A stretch of 20,425 bases of DNA, taken from Nitrospina sp. Lineage in GTDB: Bacteria > Nitrospinota > Nitrospinia > Nitrospinales > VA-1. The stretch spans positions 1 through 20,425 of the forward strand of contig JABJCF010000323.1 of assembly GCA_018665625.1 (NCBI GenBank). The letters run 5' to 3'. The notes beneath the pieces are model-generated. The model made no database searches. It was given only the letters and a program-made list of their open reading frames with translations, and was not told the DNA's origin. Made by a program: the position numbers and the translations under genes. Shown here one piece after another: positions 8,175 to 16,748 of this stretch (within the stretch, counting starts at the first letter, position 1; every line of letters begins with the position of its first letter).

Positions 8175-10397
8175 ATGAAAAATAGAGGCATAGTTTTTAA
8201 GCTGGTATCGTGTATTCTCGTTACCTCGATAATATTTTTTCTTATTGTCAGCAACCATAACGCCAAAAAAATCCGTTCCATTTTCCAGGGTAACCTGAGA
8301 GTTTCTGCAGAAAACTTATCTTATTCCACGCTAAATAAAATCGAGTCAATTATCAAGGCTGTTGAGAAAATTCCGCAGCAAATGGCTTTATCTCTCAATG
8401 ACTCCAATTATTCAAAAGAAGATTTGTTATTGCTCCTCCGAAAGACGGTTGAAAGCAACCCTGAATTATATGGCTCAGCCATAGCGTTTGAGCCTTATAT
8501 GTTTGATGCAGAGGCTCTCTATTTCGCTCCTTATTTCTACAAAGATAAAAATGATATCAAATCCACCTATATTGGAAGCGAGTCGTACAAATATTTTTCA
8601 TGGGACTGGTACAAAATCCCCAAAGAAAAAAACAAACCCATGTGGAGCGAACCTTATTTTGATGAGGGGGCTGGGAATATCGTAATGGCTACATATTCGG
8701 TACCTTTTTATAGGAGTGATAAGGAAGGTAGAAAACTTATGGGTATTGTGACCGCAGATATTTCTCTAAAGTGGTTACAGGAAATGGTTTCTTCTATAAA
8801 GATTGCTGAAACAGGTTATGCGTTCCTAATATCTAAAAAAGGAACCTTAATCACCCACCCGAAGCAAAATTTGATTTTAAACCATACTATTTTCAGTCTG
8901 GCCAATGAGTTCAACCGACCAGATCTCTATAAATTAGGAGAGGAAATGGTGAAAGGCGAAACGAATTTTGTTTCCATAAAACATCTTTTTACCGGTGAAG
9001 ATGCTTGGTTATTTTATGCTCCTCTGCCCTCCAACGGTTGGTCTCTTGGTGTTGTCTTTCCAAAAAGCGAATTGCTTGCTGGCATCACTCGGCTGCAAAT
9101 AGATTTACGAATGTTTGCAGCCGCAGGTATGATTTTGTTGATAGTGGTAATTATTTTTATCGCGCGTTCCATAACAAAGCCGATCCGAAAACTTTCTATC
9201 GCAGCTGAAGAAATGGCAAAAGGAAATATGGATGTAATAATTCCTGATATAAAATCAAATGATGAAGTGGGCAAACTGGCTCGTTCATTTGACTATATGG
9301 AGCGTTCCTTAAAATTACATATTCAGCAAATTGAATATATATCCAAGTTGCCCGGGGAAAATCCCAACCCTGTATTTCGGGTGGGAAAAAATGGTCAGGT
9401 TTTGTATGCCAATTTGGCTGCTACAAAAAATCTAAAAGACTGGGGTCTTAAGGTTGGGGGAACGCTTCCTGCGGATTTTGGGGATTTGGCTAAAGATTCA
9501 ATGCTAAGTGGGGGAAATAAAATCCTGGAGATTAAGCATAACGGGAGAGTATTTAATTTTGAGCTGATGCCTGTAGCAGAATCTGGATACATAAATATTT
9601 ATGGAAAAGATATTACGGAAAAAAAGTTGGCTGAAGAAAAATTAGAAAAAATAACCGCCGAAAAAAATCACATGGAAAATGAAGTTAAGATGGCCACATT
9701 GGTTCAAGAAGGTTTTTTGCCCGAAGCACCTCCCGTAATTAAGGGTTACCAGTTTGCGGCTAAAACTCTTCCGGCCAAATTTGTAGGAGGAGATTTTTTT
9801 GATTTTATTTCACTGAACGAAAATTCTCTTGGAATGGTATTGGGAGATGTTTCGGGAAAGGGAGTATCGGCGGCTCTCTATATGGCAAAATTAATGAGCG
9901 ATTTTAGATATGTTTCGTTTATCCATTCTGATCCAGGCGATGTTATATCTCAGATAAATTATATCTTGGCAAATCGCGCTCGAAAGGGAATGTTTGCGAC
10001 TGCTGTATTTTTAATTTTGGATATACAAAATAAGAAACTTAATTTATGCAATGCAGGACATCATTCGTTGATTATTCTCAGAAACAAAAATCAATTTCAT
10101 GAAGTTGGAAAGGCCGGAGGTATCCCCTTGGGGATAAATAAAGATGCGCCTTATACAAAAGAGGAGGTTGTTCTGCAATCAGGCGATATTGTTGTGTTGT
10201 ACTCAGATGGTGCCCTTGAACCGGTTAATAAGCAAAATGAGCAATATGGAATGGATAGGTTGCAGGCCACCTTGTTACAATCTATAAATGATGCGCCCAA
10301 AAATATATTAGAGAACCTTGAAAGTTCTATAAAAACCTTTACTGAAAATGCAACACCCTTTGATGATATGACTTTTTTAATATTCAAAGTAGAATAA
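8175..10397 (+). CDS. Cache-HAMP-PAS sensor with SpoIIE/RsbU-type PP2C phosphatase output
   Basis: The 740-residue membrane sensor has TM1 at about 9-26 and a periplasmic double-Cache domain at about 40-300 (WDWYKIPKEKNKPMWSEPYFD, then ATYSVPFY and GIVTADISL, typical of dCache_1). TM2 lies at about 312-330 and a HAMP at 331-383 (ITKPIRKLSIAAEEMAKGN). A PAS-like segment spans about 390-485 (NPVFRVGKNGQVLYAN), followed by a short coiled coil (485-510). The PP2C/SpoIIE serine phosphatase domain runs from about 525 to the end. Metal-site motifs are present: GGDFFD (538-543), GDVSGKG (557-563), NAGHH (626-630), YSDGALE (676-682) and DDMTF (730-734). In this family the phosphatase dephosphorylates an anti-sigma-factor antagonist or a STAS protein in a partner-switching cascade. 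No STAS or anti-sigma gene lies in the window, so the target is elsewhere. The ATG at 8175 has only a weak upstream SD. Confidence 0.92.
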   Translation: MKNRGIVFKLVSCILVTSIIFFLIVSNHNAKKIRSIFQGNLRVSAENLSYSTLNKIESIIKAVEKIPQQMALSLNDSNYSKEDLLLLLRKTVESNPELYGSAIAFEPYMFDAEALYFAPYFYKDKNDIKSTYIGSESYKYFSWDWYKIPKEKNKPMWSEPYFDEGAGNIVMATYSVPFYRSDKEGRKLMGIVTADISLKWLQEMVSSIKIAETGYAFLISKKGTLITHPKQNLILNHTIFSLANEFNRPDLYKLGEEMVKGETNFVSIKHLFTGEDAWLFYAPLPSNGWSLGVVFPKSELLAGITRLQIDLRMFAAAGMILLIVVIIFIARSITKPIRKLSIAAEEMAKGNMDVIIPDIKSNDEVGKLARSFDYMERSLKLHIQQIEYISKLPGENPNPVFRVGKNGQVLYANLAATKNLKDWGLKVGGTLPADFGDLAKDSMLSGGNKILEIKHNGRVFNFELMPVAESGYINIYGKDITEKKLAEEKLEKITAEKNHMENEVKMATLVQEGFLPEAPPVIKGYQFAAKTLPAKFVGGDFFDFISLNENSLGMVLGDVSGKGVSAALYMAKLMSDFRYVSFIHSDPGDVISQINYILANRARKGMFATAVFLILDIQNKKLNLCNAGHHSLIILRNKNQFHEVGKAGGIPLGINKDAPYTKEEVVLQSGDIVVLYSDGALEPVNKQNEQYGMDRLQATLLQSINDAPKNILENLESSIKTFTENATPFDDMTFLIFKVE

Positions 10398-10620
10398 TAT
10401 TCCCTTTTGCGATAAATAAGGCTAGCCGCTAAATCATTATAAAAATTAATTTATTCAGCATTTAAGTATTGGTTTTCCTGATTTTCTTTACGCAAGTTTG
10501 CATTTGTAATAAGTTTTAGTTTTAATATGCGGCAAAGCTACGGTGAAAAGAAAAAAGTGTTTTACAGTTGTTGTAGATTAAGTTACATTGACTTTGATCA
10601 TAAAGTAAATTTTCATTCAT

Positions 10621-11196
10621 ATGTTTAAATATTGTTTTAGTTCGGGGAATGGATTGAAAATTTCAATTAAAGATGAACAAATGCCTTCAAGAAAACAAAT
10701 TCCCAATTTGGGTTCCGTTTTCTCCGTGAAAGAGAAAAATATTTTTTCACGCCTAGTGCTTCCCTTCTTGTTATTATACTTTCTCATTCAGGTTCCTTTG
10801 CTCCATGCTGGAGCCGATATTAGCGGGGAAGGAAAATGCCCACAACCCAGAAAAACTAAATCGGCTCCAAAGAAATTTTTCGCAGCAAAGAACCCAATTA
10901 AGTCCACACCAGAATCTCTCGAAGAGGGCGAGGCTCTATATCATTTTGATGTTCCGGTAATGCAATGCGAAAAATGCCATGGGAAAAATGGCAACGGATT
11001 TGGAATGATGGCTTGGTCGTTGCGTCCCAAACCCAGAAATTTTTTGTGTAAAAAAGCAATGTCCAAGGTCTCAGATGGCCAAATGTATTGGATTATAAAA
11101 AATGGTTCCAAACGCACAGGTTGTTTGCCGAATAGAAGTCTATCCGATGATCAGATTTGGAAGTTGGTTCTATATGTCCGAGAACTTTCCAAATAA
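10621..11196 (+). CDS. Exported mono-heme cytochrome c
   Basis: A single heme-binding motif CEKCH (residues 116-120) is followed by GKNGNGFG, and the C-terminal helix SLSDDQIWKLVLYVREL (173-189) is typical of class I cytochrome c. A hydrophobic export segment lies at residues 44-63 (RLVLPFLLLYFLIQVPLLHA), so the protein is periplasmic, either cleaved or anchored. The start is uncertain: ATG 10621 is given, but an in-frame ATG at 10681 (Met21) would leave a more normal leader. Neither has a clear SD. Where class I cytochromes usually have the axial Met before Pro (GTGMP), this protein reads TGCLP (167-170). Extra cysteines at 143 and 168 could pair. It is an electron carrier, but its partner is unknown. 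The next gene on the same strand encodes a PilJ-type receptor 73 bases later. Confidence 0.88.
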   Translation: MFKYCFSSGNGLKISIKDEQMPSRKQIPNLGSVFSVKEKNIFSRLVLPFLLLYFLIQVPLLHAGADISGEGKCPQPRKTKSAPKKFFAAKNPIKSTPESLEEGEALYHFDVPVMQCEKCHGKNGNGFGMMAWSLRPKPRNFLCKKAMSKVSDGQMYWIIKNGSKRTGCLPNRSLSDDQIWKLVLYVRELSK

Positions 11197-11269
11197 ATTC
11201 ATTCATTGCCTTCAGAGATTTTAGAATTTCAATTATTTTTCTTTTGTTAAAAATTTAAGGGAGCCGTTC

Positions 11270-12535
11270 ATGTCCACGGACCAGGAAACCAGTTTTCAAA
11301 GGGCCCACGATTTCAAATTAGGGTTTTGGAGGATACCTACAAAACTTTATTTTTTGACCTACTTTTTAATTTCCAGCATGGTGATGATAGTTCTATATAC
11401 GGTATCTACCCTGGACAAAAATCATAAAGATGATGCCAATTTAATTTACCTCGCCGGGAAACAAAGAATGTTAACCCAGCAGTTATCCAAAAATTTAATG
11501 GAACTGCAATTGGGCGACAATAATAAAATTTCGGAAATCAACCAGGTGAAAATGGAATTTTCCAAAGTTTTAGATGGACTTGAGGGTGGAGATAGAGATC
11601 TGGAGTTAGATGCCAGGGAAACTGAAGATGTATTGAACACGTTTAATGAAATTCAGGAGATTTGGGTACCTTTTATATTTAATGTTGAGCTTTTAATTCA
11701 AACCTGGCCTGAAATAAATCTCAATCTTGATCATATTGTAAATAATAGCGAAAAAATTATTACAAATGTTAATTCTATATTAATTGAGCTGGGGAAAACT
11801 ACAGATACCTCAACCATGCTTACAGCAGGTACTTTAAGAGGCCTTTCTGAAGGGATAACAAAAAACATTCTTCTTTATTCACGGTATAGAGATGATAAGT
11901 ATTTGCTTTCCGGATTAAATAAAATTGAAAGATCTGATCGAATTTTGAAGGGTTTGTTGGATGGCGATAAAGAGCTGAACTTGAAAAAGATAAAATTAGA
12001 AGCATCAAGAATAAAAATTCAGGAAATCAAAAAAGAATTTTCTTCTCACAATGAAAAAGTAAAAGCAGTATTTGATAAGCTTCCAGCTGTCTTAACGGCG
12101 GCAAATTACATTGCAGAAAACAATATTCCCTTATTAAACGCAATGAACAAGGCTGTAAAGGAGCTTGCAAACCAGTCGCATCAAAAAGTTGTAGATATGA
12201 TAAACAACGAATACAAATTTCTGGCTATACTTTTCATTTTGGGAACGGGATTGAGCTCATGGATTATCCGAGCTATAACCATACCGTTAAAGGAGGTTTC
12301 TGAAAAGCTGGATGCTGTTTCAAAAGGAATAATTCTTCAAGATCAAATTGAAGTCGGTAGTAGAAATGAAGTGGGAAGGATTCGAAATAGTTTTAATCGA
12401 TTGATCGATAGCCTCACGCACCTAATAAAACTACTGGATAAGTTTACTGGAGGCGATTTTGCAAATGCATCACAACTTAGAAGGGGTGATATTGAGAAAG
12501 CTATTTTTCGATTAGTAGCTGCCCGGAATTTATAG
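11270..12535 (+). CDS. PilJ-domain/HAMP transmembrane receptor lacking an output domain
   Basis: A strong SD (AAGGGAG, 11257-11263, spacer six) sets the start at ATG 11270. The 421-residue product has TM1 at about 24-44 and a long helical periplasmic region at about 50-312. That region holds two PilJ (type IV pili methyl-accepting chemotaxis N-terminal) motifs: NLIYLAGKQRMLTQQLSKN (57-75) and TLRGLSEGITKNILLYSRY (188-206). TM2 is at about 316-334, a HAMP at about 335-388 (ITIPLKEVSEKLDAVSKG, then NEVGRIRNSFNRLIDSL), and a short helical tail follows. Relatives such as NarX/NarQ and PilJ continue into a kinase, MCP or cyclase domain. Here the protein stops right after the HAMP, 17 bases before the convergent symporter gene, with no remnant of an output domain. 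It may sense nitrate-like anions or periplasmic cues and act through a partner protein. That is inference. Confidence 0.85.
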   Translation: MSTDQETSFQRAHDFKLGFWRIPTKLYFLTYFLISSMVMIVLYTVSTLDKNHKDDANLIYLAGKQRMLTQQLSKNLMELQLGDNNKISEINQVKMEFSKVLDGLEGGDRDLELDARETEDVLNTFNEIQEIWVPFIFNVELLIQTWPEINLNLDHIVNNSEKIITNVNSILIELGKTTDTSTMLTAGTLRGLSEGITKNILLYSRYRDDKYLLSGLNKIERSDRILKGLLDGDKELNLKKIKLEASRIKIQEIKKEFSSHNEKVKAVFDKLPAVLTAANYIAENNIPLLNAMNKAVKELANQSHQKVVDMINNEYKFLAILFILGTGLSSWIIRAITIPLKEVSEKLDAVSKGIILQDQIEVGSRNEVGRIRNSFNRLIDSLTHLIKLLDKFTGGDFANASQLRRGDIEKAIFRLVAARNL

Positions 12536-12552
12536 AACCTTGATTTAGTACT

Positions 12553-14346
12553 TCACTTTTGGCCGTGATTATCTAAATGATGATAAGCGGCCCCCGCGCC
12601 CTGTGGAATCCGAATATCATCCACCATATCTTTAATTTTATCTGGCGTTGGCGCCGTAACCCGCATCACCAGCCATGCGACAAGAAAATTAAATAGCATT
12701 CCTAAAGTTCCAATTCCTTCAGGCGAAATTCCCAGCCACCAGTTTTCCGCAGAATTCAAAGATGGATCGATAAATTTAAAATAAATGATATAGCTTGCAG
12801 TGAAAGTAAGCCCGGTGATCATTCCAGCGATAGCACCTTCCTTGTTCATACGTTTTGAGAAAATTCCCATTAGAATTACAGGAAAAAAAGAAGAAGCCGC
12901 AAGCCCAAATGCAAAAGCCACTACTTGAGCTACGAATCCCGGCGGGTGGATACCGAAGTAACCAGCAATAAGGATAGCGACTGCTGCCGAAAGACGGGCA
13001 AAAAATAATTCTTGTTTGTCGGTGATGCTTTTAAAAATTATTTTCTTTAAAAGATCGTGAGAGATAGATGTGGAAATAACAAGTAGCAACCCGGCCGCAG
13101 TCGAAAGTGCTGCTGCAAGCCCACCCGCTGCAACCAAAGCGATGACCCAATCTGGCAAATTTGCTATTTCCGGATTTGCCAAAACCATAATGTCACGGTC
13201 AATATAGAGTTCATTAGAGTTAGGTGTAGGGCGGTTTGAAATTTTCCGTTCGCCTTCAGCACCTTTTGTATCTACAAAATCAGGTTTTCCTGAAAAAGCT
13301 TTTCCAGAAGAGTATTGGATTTTCCCATCCTGATTTTTATCGACCCAGGCGATCAGGTTGGTCCCTTCCCAGTTCTTAAACCAAGACGGCGTAGTTTTAT
13401 ACTCTGCGTTATTTACCGTGTTTATCAAATTCACTCGGGCAAACGAAGCCAATGCGGGAGCCGTTGTGTAGAGTATGGCAATGAAAACCAAAGCATAACC
13501 CGCAGAAATGCGCGCGTCACGAACTTTAGGAACCGTGAAGAACCTGACAATTACATGAGGCAGCCCTGCCGTTCCCACCATAAGAGCGGCGGTAATAAAA
13601 AACATATCTATAGTAGATTTTTTCCCATCGGTATAAGCACCAAATCCCAACTCTTGAGATAGTTGGTCTAGCTTATCTAAAAGATACATATTGGAACCAT
13701 CGGTGAGAGTGCTTCCAAACCCCAATTGCGGAACCGGGTTCCCCGTCATCAAAATAGAAATGTATATTGCAGGCACCAGAAAGGCAAAAATTAAAACACA
13801 ATACTGCGCCACTTGCGTATAGGTGATTCCCTTCATGCCCCCCAAAACCGCGTAAAAAAATACAATGCCCATTCCTATGAACACGCCGGTGGTAATTTCC
13901 ACTTCCAGAAAACGGGAAAAAACAATACCCACACCGCGCATTTGACCCGCTACATAGGTGAAAGAAACGAATAAGACGCAGATCACCGCAACCAATCGGG
14001 CAAAGTCAGAATAATAGCGATCGCCAACAAAATCTGGGACGGTATATTTTCCAAATTTGCGAAGGTAAGGCGCAAGTAGCAAGGCGAGTAATACATAACC
14101 CCCTGTCCAGCCCATCAAATAGACCGCACCGTCGCGTCCGACGAAAGATATGATTCCCGCCATAGAAATGAAAGATGCAGCCGACATCCAATCGGCGGCT
14201 GTTGCCATGCCATTGGCAAGAGGGGGCACGCCACCCCCGGCGACATAAAAATCATCCGTGGTTCCGGCACGCGACCAAATAGCGATCCCTATATAAATTG
14301 AAAAAGTAACACCCACAAAAATATAGGTTAGAGTCTGAACATCCAT
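12553..14346 (-). CDS. Sodium:solute symporter, large subunit (VC_2705/ActP-like)
   Basis: This SSS-family (LeuT-fold) transporter has 597 residues and about 13 membrane helices. Family signatures include DDFYVAGGGVPPLANGMATAADWMSAASFI (31-60, the sodium-site region), YTVPDFVGDRY (101-111), FFYAVLGGMKGITYTQVAQY (163-182), and GGLAAALSTAAGLLLVIS (408-425). The loop at about 310-385 carries an EF-hand-like sequence (DKNQDGKIQ, 336-344), followed by NELYIDRDIMVLANPEIANLPDWV. This long loop is, as I recall, typical of the VC_2705 subgroup. The substrate is probably a small monocarboxylate such as acetate, but it cannot be fixed from sequence. The start codon lies two bases after the stop of the DUF4212 small subunit, indicating a two-gene operon and translational coupling. 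Confidence 0.92.
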   Translation of the reverse strand: MDVQTLTYIFVGVTFSIYIGIAIWSRAGTTDDFYVAGGGVPPLANGMATAADWMSAASFISMAGIISFVGRDGAVYLMGWTGGYVLLALLLAPYLRKFGKYTVPDFVGDRYYSDFARLVAVICVLFVSFTYVAGQMRGVGIVFSRFLEVEITTGVFIGMGIVFFYAVLGGMKGITYTQVAQYCVLIFAFLVPAIYISILMTGNPVPQLGFGSTLTDGSNMYLLDKLDQLSQELGFGAYTDGKKSTIDMFFITAALMVGTAGLPHVIVRFFTVPKVRDARISAGYALVFIAILYTTAPALASFARVNLINTVNNAEYKTTPSWFKNWEGTNLIAWVDKNQDGKIQYSSGKAFSGKPDFVDTKGAEGERKISNRPTPNSNELYIDRDIMVLANPEIANLPDWVIALVAAGGLAAALSTAAGLLLVISTSISHDLLKKIIFKSITDKQELFFARLSAAVAILIAGYFGIHPPGFVAQVVAFAFGLAASSFFPVILMGIFSKRMNKEGAIAGMITGLTFTASYIIYFKFIDPSLNSAENWWLGISPEGIGTLGMLFNFLVAWLVMRVTAPTPDKIKDMVDDIRIPQGAGAAYHHLDNHGQK

Positions 14347-14348
14347 AA

Positions 14349-14669
14349 TTATTTTTCAGACTCCGGCTTAGAATAGTAGGTGTCGTCAGGGGTATATTCG
14401 TCGCGGTCTTCATCAACACCATATTTATGGTCGAGTTTGTTCATCTTATAAACGTAGATGAAAATAAGAATGACGAAACAATATATAGAACCCTGTTGCG
14501 CCATCCAGAAACCCAGTTTGAATCCAAAAAACCGGACGTTATCAAGAACATCGACAAACAAAATTGCCATGCCAAAAGAAACCAAAAACCAAATGGCCAG
14601 AAGAGAAAGCACCAGACGGATGTTTTCCTTCCAATAGGCTTTTGCCTGCGCGCTGTGCGAATCGCTCAT
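14349..14669 (-). CDS. DUF4212 sodium/substrate symporter small subunit
   Basis: This 106-residue protein has two membrane helices (about 18-41 and 53-75). The family pattern is clear: AYWKENIRLVLSLLAIWFLVSFG (11-33), FGFKLGFWMAQQGSIYCFVILIFIYVYKMNKLD (48-80), then an acidic tail (DEDRDEYTP). DUF4212 proteins are consistently encoded just before the VC_2705-type symporter and are regarded as its small subunit. That is exactly the arrangement here, with a two-base gap. It would sit in the inner membrane with the transporter. No strong SD is visible upstream of the ATG. Confidence 0.92.
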   Translation of the reverse strand: MSDSHSAQAKAYWKENIRLVLSLLAIWFLVSFGMAILFVDVLDNVRFFGFKLGFWMAQQGSIYCFVILIFIYVYKMNKLDHKYGVDEDRDEYTPDDTYYSKPESEK

Positions 14670-14802
14670 AACTAAACTTTAAGTTAATTGGCTAATAGCC
14701 CTAGAGCCTAGCAAAAGGAGAAGTGATTATCTACCACCTTTAAAATTTCAAAAATCAAGAATGTTTGGATGCGACCAGGAGGGAGTTTTTTTTAGGACAG
14801 AG

Positions 14803-14822
14803 AAAACCTCAATTTAGGTTTT
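14803..14822 (-). terminator. Probable intrinsic terminator of the zinc-ribbon gene
   Basis: AAAACCT (14803-14809) and AGGTTTT (14816-14822) form a perfect 7-bp stem with a six-base loop. It lies four bases past the stop of the minus-strand gene, and on that strand the 3' arm ends in TTTT. The stem is AT-rich, so strength is moderate. Confidence 0.5.
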
Positions 14823-14826
14823 AGCA

Positions 14827-15468
14827 TTACAACTCTTTTCTGTTACGTCGTTCTTGTATCCCCATAACCCCTGCTGCCAGAGGGAATAAGCTAACAAAAT
14901 ACCACATTAAAATAGTGGCCCAATACTCACCCGTGTCGGCAACAGAATCATAAATTTCGTGGCAGGTGCGGTTTCGGCCAGAGAAACATTCCACACTTCC
15001 CGTAAGCAAAGACCAGACAAGTAGCGCAAACATCATTACCGCCAACACCATAAAAATGAAGATGGTTTTTTTATAGTAAATATTAAAACCATCCAACCCG
15101 CGGTTGTTATCGCTGCCCTCGCCCAGCCGGATAAAAAGTGCCGCAACACGGGGAGCAATACCGAAAGTCAGCCAACATAAAACACCCAGCATAAGAAACC
15201 TGAAATAGGGATCCAGAAATACAGGGAATTCCATAAAATAAATAATTCTGGCAAATAAGATCGAAAGAAAAAGAAACCCCACAATAATGAGTTTTAAATT
15301 ATCGTCACTATTGTATGGGGGGGTGGTGCCGGGGGGAGAGGGTCGAATATCGTTTGCGACCTCTTTTTTTCGTTCCTGCACATCTTTGTAGCGGGCAAAG
15401 ATAATCCCACAATGAGTGCAGGCGTCAGAAACAGGCTGCTCAAAACTGCATTTAGGGCATTTCATCAT
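14827..15468 (-). CDS. Zinc-ribbon membrane protein of unknown function
   Basis: The 213-residue protein begins with a zinc ribbon (CPKC at 4-7 and CTHC at 17-20), then a basic linker and a Pro-rich stretch (about 43-52). Four hydrophobic helices follow (about 58-79, 86-112, 133-155 and 184-203). The loop between helices 3 and 4 has two more cysteines (VECFSGRNRTC), which could form a disulfide outside. The N-terminal pattern (MKCPKC..EQP.SD.C..CGIIFARY) is common in small proteobacterial membrane proteins of unknown role. The coding strand includes two poly-C runs (G7 at 15317-15323 and G6 at 15331-15336 on the plus strand), encoding the Pro-rich linker. It diverges from the Fur-controlled small gene at 15682. 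I do not recognise a specific function. Confidence 0.75.
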   Translation of the reverse strand: MMKCPKCSFEQPVSDACTHCGIIFARYKDVQERKKEVANDIRPSPPGTTPPYNSDDNLKLIIVGFLFLSILFARIIYFMEFPVFLDPYFRFLMLGVLCWLTFGIAPRVAALFIRLGEGSDNNRGLDGFNIYYKKTIFIFMVLAVMMFALLVWSLLTGSVECFSGRNRTCHEIYDSVADTGEYWATILMWYFVSLFPLAAGVMGIQERRNRKEL

Positions 15469-15598
15469 AAATGTTTAATCTGAATAAACAGGAATTCCCC
15501 GGCGGGCAAAAGCCGATACTGGCTTAATTTAACATAACTCACTAAAAAAGAGATGCATGAGCGGGCGTGCATTCTATTCACTTCGATACAAATAAACC

Positions 15599-15627
15599 TT
15601 GACTTTGATAATCATTATCATTATTAT
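15599..15627 (+). promoter_or_regulatory. Sigma-70-type promoter with a perfect Fur box in its spacer
   Basis: TTGACT (15599-15604) and TATTAT (15622-15627) are separated by 17 bases. The spacer contains TGATAATCATTATCA (15606-15620), a perfect 7-1-7 palindrome identical to the minimal Fur operator TGATAATnATTATCA. Iron-loaded Fur bound there would block RNA polymerase, so the downstream gene should be induced by iron limitation. Confidence 0.85.
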
Positions 15628-15681
15628 GGGAAAAAGTAAGAGCTTTGGTTACCAGGAAACCTTAAAAATAGGGAGAAACAA

Positions 15682-15834
15682 ATGATAGAACTTAAATATA
15701 ACGAGTCCAGCCAATTACGGGTCCGTTTAGCCATCCTCGAATCTCAGCTAACAATGGCAAACAATAAATTTGAACAACTTAAAAAAACAAACAAAGACAA
15801 AAATTCAGGCACCAAACCATTTGAAGTTATGTAA
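15682..15834 (+). CDS. 50-residue protein, predicted Fur-regulated, unknown function
   Basis: ATG 15682 has an excellent SD (GGGAG at 15671-15675, six-base spacer) and lies about 50 bases downstream of the Fur-box promoter, so it is very probably translated. The 50-residue product has an N-terminal charged segment, an amphipathic helix (about 10-35, LRVRLAILESQLTMANNKF) with heptad-like Leu/Ile/Val spacing, and a Lys-rich tail ending in FEVM. No Cys, His cluster, signal peptide or membrane helix is seen, so direct iron binding is not obvious. AAACC (15814-15818) and GGTTTTTT (15838-15845) around the stop could form a weak terminator. I do not recognise the family. The helix suggests coiled-coil oligomerisation or a partner-binding small regulator in the iron response. 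Confidence 0.75.
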   Translation: MIELKYNESSQLRVRLAILESQLTMANNKFEQLKKTNKDKNSGTKPFEVM

Positions 15835-15989
15835 GAAGGTTTTTTCAGTAAGACGCCCCTCCTTATATTAATTTGTTAGGTGGAAAATGCGTCTTGAAGT
15901 TTAAGCAACGCCAAATTAACAAACCCTCATAACCCTTTCCCTGTGACCGGGACTCCGCGTGCCCGTGCCCGTGTGCGTGGTAACCAACC

Positions 15990-16586
15990 TTAACTCTCGT
16001 GCCCCAAAGGGGTAATACCAACCTGGGCAATTACTTTCCCCAAATGACTGGCATCTACCCCAATAAATGGAAACAGTTTGTATATAGGCTGAAACAATTT
16101 TATCCAGATATCATTTCTAAAACCGTTGTCAGGATTAATGAATCCGGGACGAAAAATATATTTTCGGGTCAGGGTAGATTCTATTAATAGTCTTTCTGCC
16201 CTTCCCTTGGCTTTGGCAAACAAAAAAGGTGAACGCTCTTTTTGGTCTGCCCCCTGCGCACCAAACAGACAAAACGTGATGTCATTTTTCAGTTCTTTTA
16301 TTAGGGCGGCTTGATAATCTACAGTGATCTTCCAAAAATTTTCTTTCGACACTTTGTTTTGATAGACACCCAGGCAATAGTAAACCACATCCATTTTTTC
16401 CAGCTCATTTTTTAGAACCGAGAAATCGAGAAAGTTTTCATGTTCAATTTCTTTAAGCTTTGAATGAGTTTTTCCGGTGGACCTTCTGCCTATAATCAAC
16501 ACATGGGTGATTTGATCAGAGCCCAAACAATAGTTGAGGACTTCAGACCCAACCATTCCCGTTGCACCCAATATAAGAACATTCAT
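15990..16586 (-). CDS. Atypical short-chain NAD(P)-binding reductase-like protein
   Basis: The N-terminus has the Rossmann dinucleotide-binding loop GATGMVG (7-13) after a hydrophobic strand (MNVLILG), and IIGRRS (31-36) follows the second strand, where an Arg often selects NADP. VVYYCLGVYQNKVSKE (67-82) and FCLFGAQGADQKERSPFLFAKAKGRAERLL (105-134) match the atypical/extended SDR group (NAD(P)H-binding, HTATIP2-like). In classical SDRs the Tyr of YxxxK is catalytic; here the corresponding segment reads FLFAKAKG, with Phe in place of Tyr, so catalysis is uncertain. The usual length is about 210-230 residues, and this protein of 198 has a short C-terminus. No clear SD precedes the ATG. The substrate is unknown. 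Confidence 0.75.
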   Translation of the reverse strand: MNVLILGATGMVGSEVLNYCLGSDQITHVLIIGRRSTGKTHSKLKEIEHENFLDFSVLKNELEKMDVVYYCLGVYQNKVSKENFWKITVDYQAALIKELKNDITFCLFGAQGADQKERSPFLFAKAKGRAERLLIESTLTRKYIFRPGFINPDNGFRNDIWIKLFQPIYKLFPFIGVDASHLGKVIAQVGITPLGHES

Positions 16587-16748
16587 TTTTTGCGGGCTTG
16601 TAGCACTTTTGGTATTGGAGTTTTAATTTTAAGGGTTTCCATTGTGGGTATAATTGGCTTGAACTTGCGGCCATTGTAGGTGAGATCCATTGATCCTAAT
16701 GCTGAGATTTAGCCGTAAGCGGATTGAAGTTTTGAAAATGACCTGTAG

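Noticed and set aside
10588..10616. Possible promoter TTGACT upstream of the cytochrome gene
   Set aside because: The -35-like hexamer is good, but no acceptable -10 lies 16-18 bases away.
13534..13566. EF-hand-like loops or other signs of a novel fusion in the symporter
   Set aside because: The calcium-loop-like DKNQDGKIQ segment (near 13320 on this strand) appears to be a normal feature of the VC_2705 symporter group, so it is not reported as new.
15850..15895. AAGACGC...GCGTCTT inverted repeat after the small Fur-regulated gene
   Set aside because: A seven-base stem with a 32-base loop and no T tract is too weak to call a terminator or RNA element.
15955..15985. Short GTGCCC/CGTG repeats before the reductase stop
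   Set aside because: Only two or three imperfect units of six bases; too short for a CRISPR or a meaningful tandem array.
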